From Nautilus pompilius (Eukaryota; Mollusca; Cephalopoda; Nautilida; Nautilidae): DNA of 64,000 bases. Shown here one piece after another: positions 59,967-64,000 of this stretch (its first letter is position 1; every line of letters begins with the position of its first letter). The notes under the pieces were generated by a model, which was not told the origin of the DNA, did no database searches, and worked only from the letters and a program-made list of their open reading frames with translations. A program made the translations under genes and the position numbers. The stretch spans positions 186,001 through 250,000 of the forward strand of contig JACATO010001062.1 of assembly GCA_018389105.1 (NCBI GenBank), given 5' to 3'.

Positions 59967-62900
59967 CATGCTTGGTGCAAAATAATATGAAAGACTTTGC
60001 CGTAAGTTTAATGTTTTATTAATGTAAAAGGAAAGAAAAAGGAAATTCTGACTAAGCATGCAAAACTATGCACAACTGTTTGTCAGAGAGAGACTGTTGA
60101 AGGAAAGCAAACAGTTTATGGGCGTTTGATGTTGAACGCAATGCTCCTGATGTCATTACTGAGTAATGATGTCAATCTTGTTTAAATATTTAAAGGCCAC
60201 TGATGTAATAAATGGTGTTCTACATTAATTAAGAATTTTTTTTAAAACTTAGGGTATAATACTACAAAGTGTAAATATGGTGTATGATGTTTTTAACAAG
60301 AGTGATATAATCCTAATATTGTTTTTTCAAACAACTTGAAAGCTTAGAATTGTTAATTCTATCATGAAACTTGATAAACAACATTTAATATTACATATTA
60401 CATAAGACAACGATCCATACTGACTAGTGCCTGCCAGGTTTCCGATCAAAGAATTATATGAACTCATTATGTTATTGTTATTTTTAGTCTCTGAAATTAA
60501 TAAAACTATAATTAAAATAATTTAATAGCCTCAATCTATTGAAAAGTTCATTGAGCTACCAAAAATTTTAGTATGTCGACTTTTCTCAAATAAAAGATAA
60601 CATGAAGTAAATCAGCGATCAACTTACGTGTTTATTGCCCTTACAGCTGTCAAACCAACCAAAATATCCATCTTAAAAATTTCACCCAACATACATAAGT
60701 ACTTTTTTTAAAAAAATTCTTCTCCTTCAAACTTTAAGCATCTCCTGGAAAATATTAACATCAACAGTGATAAATTACCATCACAATTATTCCAGACAGT
60801 TATGGTGGATTGATCACTTCTTGCTATTATAAACTTGATCAATTATGAGAAGGTAAAAAAAAGAAAAAAAAAAAAGAAAAACAAGATTCATATAATTTCC
60901 CACCTCTAGAAGCATGACAAGGAATCGAGATAATTTGATCTGAAAATCTGTTATGTAAAAGAAAATCACTAGAATACACAAAACCTTACATTTATGCTAC
61001 ACAAGCAGTATATATACTTCATCTTTAATTTGGCTACAACCTCTCAGTTTCAATTCTAAATTGATTGCTTCCCCTGTTCTGAAATCTGACTTGTGGTTTT
61101 CCTTAAGTTGTGTATTATTTACTGAGTATATCAGTCAAGAACTAAGCAACTGTTAAGATTCTAAAATTGTTTCCCAAATCTATTATTATTTATCATCATT
61201 ACTAGAGTCAGGGTTACCAAGCACGTATCTAAAAAAAAAAAGATTATTTTCAGTTACTGGTGTGTTTATCAAAATCCTGTCATCTCTTTCAAATAAACGC
61301 TTGGCAATTTGATTCTTTTATGAAGGTCGCATATGTTAACAGACAGGCCAAAAAAATTTGGTTTCTTCTCTCTCTCTTTTTTTAAAACGGACTCAATGTT
61401 TTCCTGAGGTAAAGTAAAAGCACGAAAAATAGGAAAAAGAAAATGTGATGTCATGCCACAGTGATCTGCCATAGCCAAAGTTTGCCACCATTTCCCCCTC
61501 CTTGGCAATACCATAAACATTACACCTTGTCAATGCAGATGCTTTCTGGACTGAAAATACAGCTTAATTATCACTGCAATTAAAAAAAAAAATAATATAG
61601 CATTGTCAAAGTACACTATGATAAACAAAATCAATGTCACTTCTGGTAACCTCACCTGTCCAACAATTTCATAGCTAAATTCTAAAAGATACATTGTTTT
61701 TTTTCTTCCAAATAACTAGACGGGCTGTGTTCTCCTAGCTAATAGAGGATGTAGTATAGATTAGGTTTAGCAAAAGGAGAGATATTCCTTTACTTCTCAT
61801 AAGAGAATTTAGAAGTGAAAAGCTTCAGTAATATAGAAAATGCCTGTATTTTTTCCATTACATCCAGTTTCCAGTTCTATTAGTGATTCAAAATACAGTT
61901 ACAAGCAATGGTAAGCAGGTGGAAAAGAATAACTATGCTAAAACCTTTTCTTTAATTTAATTCTAAGATAAATCTGTTTCATGTAAATTTTAAACCTTAA
62001 GTGTGTTTGAAAAATATGCAAAGAAAAAACAACAAAAAACTATTGAAAGTAGAGTTTTAACCCTCCAGGAACAGCATGAAGGTAAAAAAAAACAAAAATT
62101 CTCATTGTAAATGTAAAGCAGCTATAAATCATGTAATTAATTCTCTCATTACAATGTCGAATTTTACTGTATTAAAATTTTAAACACGGCATTATGATGT
62201 CAAACACAGTTATCATGCCCATTTCAAATGTTCTCCTCTAATGTAAAGGCTACCATGGCAATTAAGTGTCACTTAAGCTCAAACTATTAAAAGCACTAGT
62301 TTTCTGATTCCTGTAATATGTGAGGAGGATGATGGGGCAGAAATCTTTTAGAAATTAGAATAAAATGTCTTTGTTAAGATGTGGCAGTAAATACATTTAT
62401 TTCAACTAATTGGTTCTATAAGCTAGACTTATGTTGAAAGTTTACTGGAAACCATCAGAACACAGCTAGGCTACAGGGTAAACTTGCATCTGATACAAAA
62501 TAATAAAATAAAACAAGCAAGAATGAATAGTTTTCTCTTTTTTATTTTTAATGGCAAAGTTTTAAATAACACATTACCTCAGCTGCGATCAATCCTTACA
62601 CAATCACGTCTGCCAAAGAACACAGATGACCTGAATTTAATTCCATCGATTGATGATGTTGGAGTTGCCATAAAAAGTGCCAATAAATTTTAAAACTTTG
62701 ATGTGATACAGCAGACATAAGGAAAATTGGCAGTGCACAGGCTAGTGTAATCTTAGAACTGCTTTTGATGGCTGTGTGTGTATAATTGGATATAGAATAA
62801 CAACACAATAATTCTTGCAACATGCTATTTTTTCTCTGCTCCGTTTTTACAAATGATGAAAGAAATACATTCACTTAAGTGACTTCTAGCAACCTGCAAT

Positions 62901-64000
62901 GTAATTTTTTCTTAAGTATGTATGCAAAGTGGATATCTAACATGCACATAAATTGTCTTCTACAACTCGGATAATAACACAGCCAAAGATATTAAGAACA
63001 AGCAATGTGATGAAAATTACTACTACTTGTAATAAAAAGAGAGAGAGAGAGAGAGAGAAAAAGAAAGCAGATTGGGGAAGAGAGAGAGAAGGGTAGAACT
63101 ACAGAGCATTTAATCCTTACAATTTCTAATCTAAAACAAAAGTGAGCCTTTTTCCATAAAAGTTTCAATGGGATGTGATTTCAAGAGCAGTAGTCAATGA
63201 CATGCTCAACAAATTATAAAGAAACATTTACAAGGTGCACTTTATCATCCGTCAAAAACACTTACATGCAATACACGATCGTTTTTTGACAAGCTATGAT
63301 TACCGAATCATTTCAAAAAACTCCCGAACAAGCATGTACAATACATGCACGCACAAAGCAGGCTAACTCCTAGAAATCTCACAGCAATCAACAAATACTA
63401 AAATTTTACTCTGCTCACTGAAAAATAAAGCTCTTAGAAACTCCAAACTATTTGCCCATAGCTTAAACTTCCACCCAGCAACAAGGTGATGATATTACTT
63501 ACCACGAACTAAAATCATTTTTCTGAACTTTCCAATCTGGAAAGATTCCTAAATGCTTTTGACATTCATTGGTCCTAACTTTACTTTTGTTTAAAAAAAT
63601 ATTTTTTTCTTTACCAGTCCATCTGTGCAGGCCTTTGGTATCCATATAACACAACAACAGAAAGCCTTGGTTTTCTCAAATGAAGCACTGCATGTCCATG
63701 AATCTCGGACCACCTGAGATGGACCAAGCTCTTGTTGTTTTTTTTTAAAAACTGGATACATACAGATGAAGTGATAATTATTAATGCTCATTTTAAAATC
63801 TTTTAACAAAAGCAATTTTACAAATAGGAGAAACACCACAGGAATTTTAGAAATTAGTTTCCACTTGAAATAATTCAAGCAATCATTACAAGCAGATAGT
63901 TTGAGATTTAAAAATATTATATAGTGCTTTTTCCTATTAACAATGTTTATTTTTTTAAAAAAATTATTCCACTAAATTATCTCCCCTTTATGAATTTAGA
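59967..64000. other. AT-rich sequence without recognisable genes
   Basis: A (GA)10 tract lies at 63039-63058. Open frames at 61269-61520, 62484-62874 and 63591-63878 have no recognisable motifs. No mobile-element ends were recognised. Confidence 0.5.

Noticed and set aside
1-64000. CRISPR arrays, rRNA, operons, ribosome binding sites, prophage or plasmid origins
   Set aside because: The sequence is eukaryotic in character. No regularly spaced repeats, rRNA signatures or bacterial gene organisation are present.

Overview
This is an AT-rich (roughly two-thirds A+T) stretch of animal nuclear DNA. It is full of A/T homopolymer runs, (CA)n, (GA)n and (AAT)n microsatellites, and the corpses of DNA transposons. 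No rRNA, functional tRNA, CRISPR array, operon or intact host protein gene can be read from it. The longest open frames are short, and the ones with recognisable content are fragments of transposases. A TTAGGG-type interstitial telomere stretch, tRNA-headed SINE-like pieces and the mix of Tc1, mariner, Tigger/pogo and hAT relics fit a non-insect invertebrate. A lophotrochozoan such as a mollusc is my best guess, but that is inference and not proven here. The window reads as a long intron or an intergenic region.

Layout. (1) 1968-3706: a 1.74 kb DNA transposon with its own inverted ends (13 bp perfect at the tips, a second matched block further in). It carries, on the minus strand, a frameshifted and internally deleted copy of a widespread but uncharacterised multi-copy animal protein family (FCYVCG N-terminus, GERFHQD C-terminus). 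(2) About 7259-7660: a modular repeat with GGCC palindromes. (3) 10581-10601: interstitial telomeric repeats. (4) 12579-12800: a GC-raised open block that could be a terminal exon. (5) 18475-18893: a 0.4 kb purine-only (GA)n tract. (6) 24830-25870: a decayed Tc1-like transposase.

(7) 29583-33825: a transposon graveyard with a minus-strand Tc1, a truncated plus-strand Tc1 that runs straight into a tRNA-derived SINE, and a minus-strand Tigger/pogo relic with recognisable TA-flanked ends. (8) 35878-36560: another Tc1 relic. (9) 42499-43266: an unrecognised single-frame pseudogene-like stretch. (10) 44147-44531: a non-autonomous hAT-like element. (11) 46080-47640: a mariner relic followed by a Tc1 relic. 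(12) 56105-56590: a sharply GC-rich insert. (13) 57691-59378: the best preserved transposase, a Tigger/TIGD1-like pogo copy with complete DDE motifs but several frameshifts. (14) 59896-59966: a degenerate tRNA-like sequence.

None of these copies looks able to make a full transposase. The region records repeated invasion by several cut-and-paste families. The most interesting object is the element at 1968-3706, because its protein family is common in invertebrate genomes but is not usually named as a transposase, and here it sits between inverted termini.
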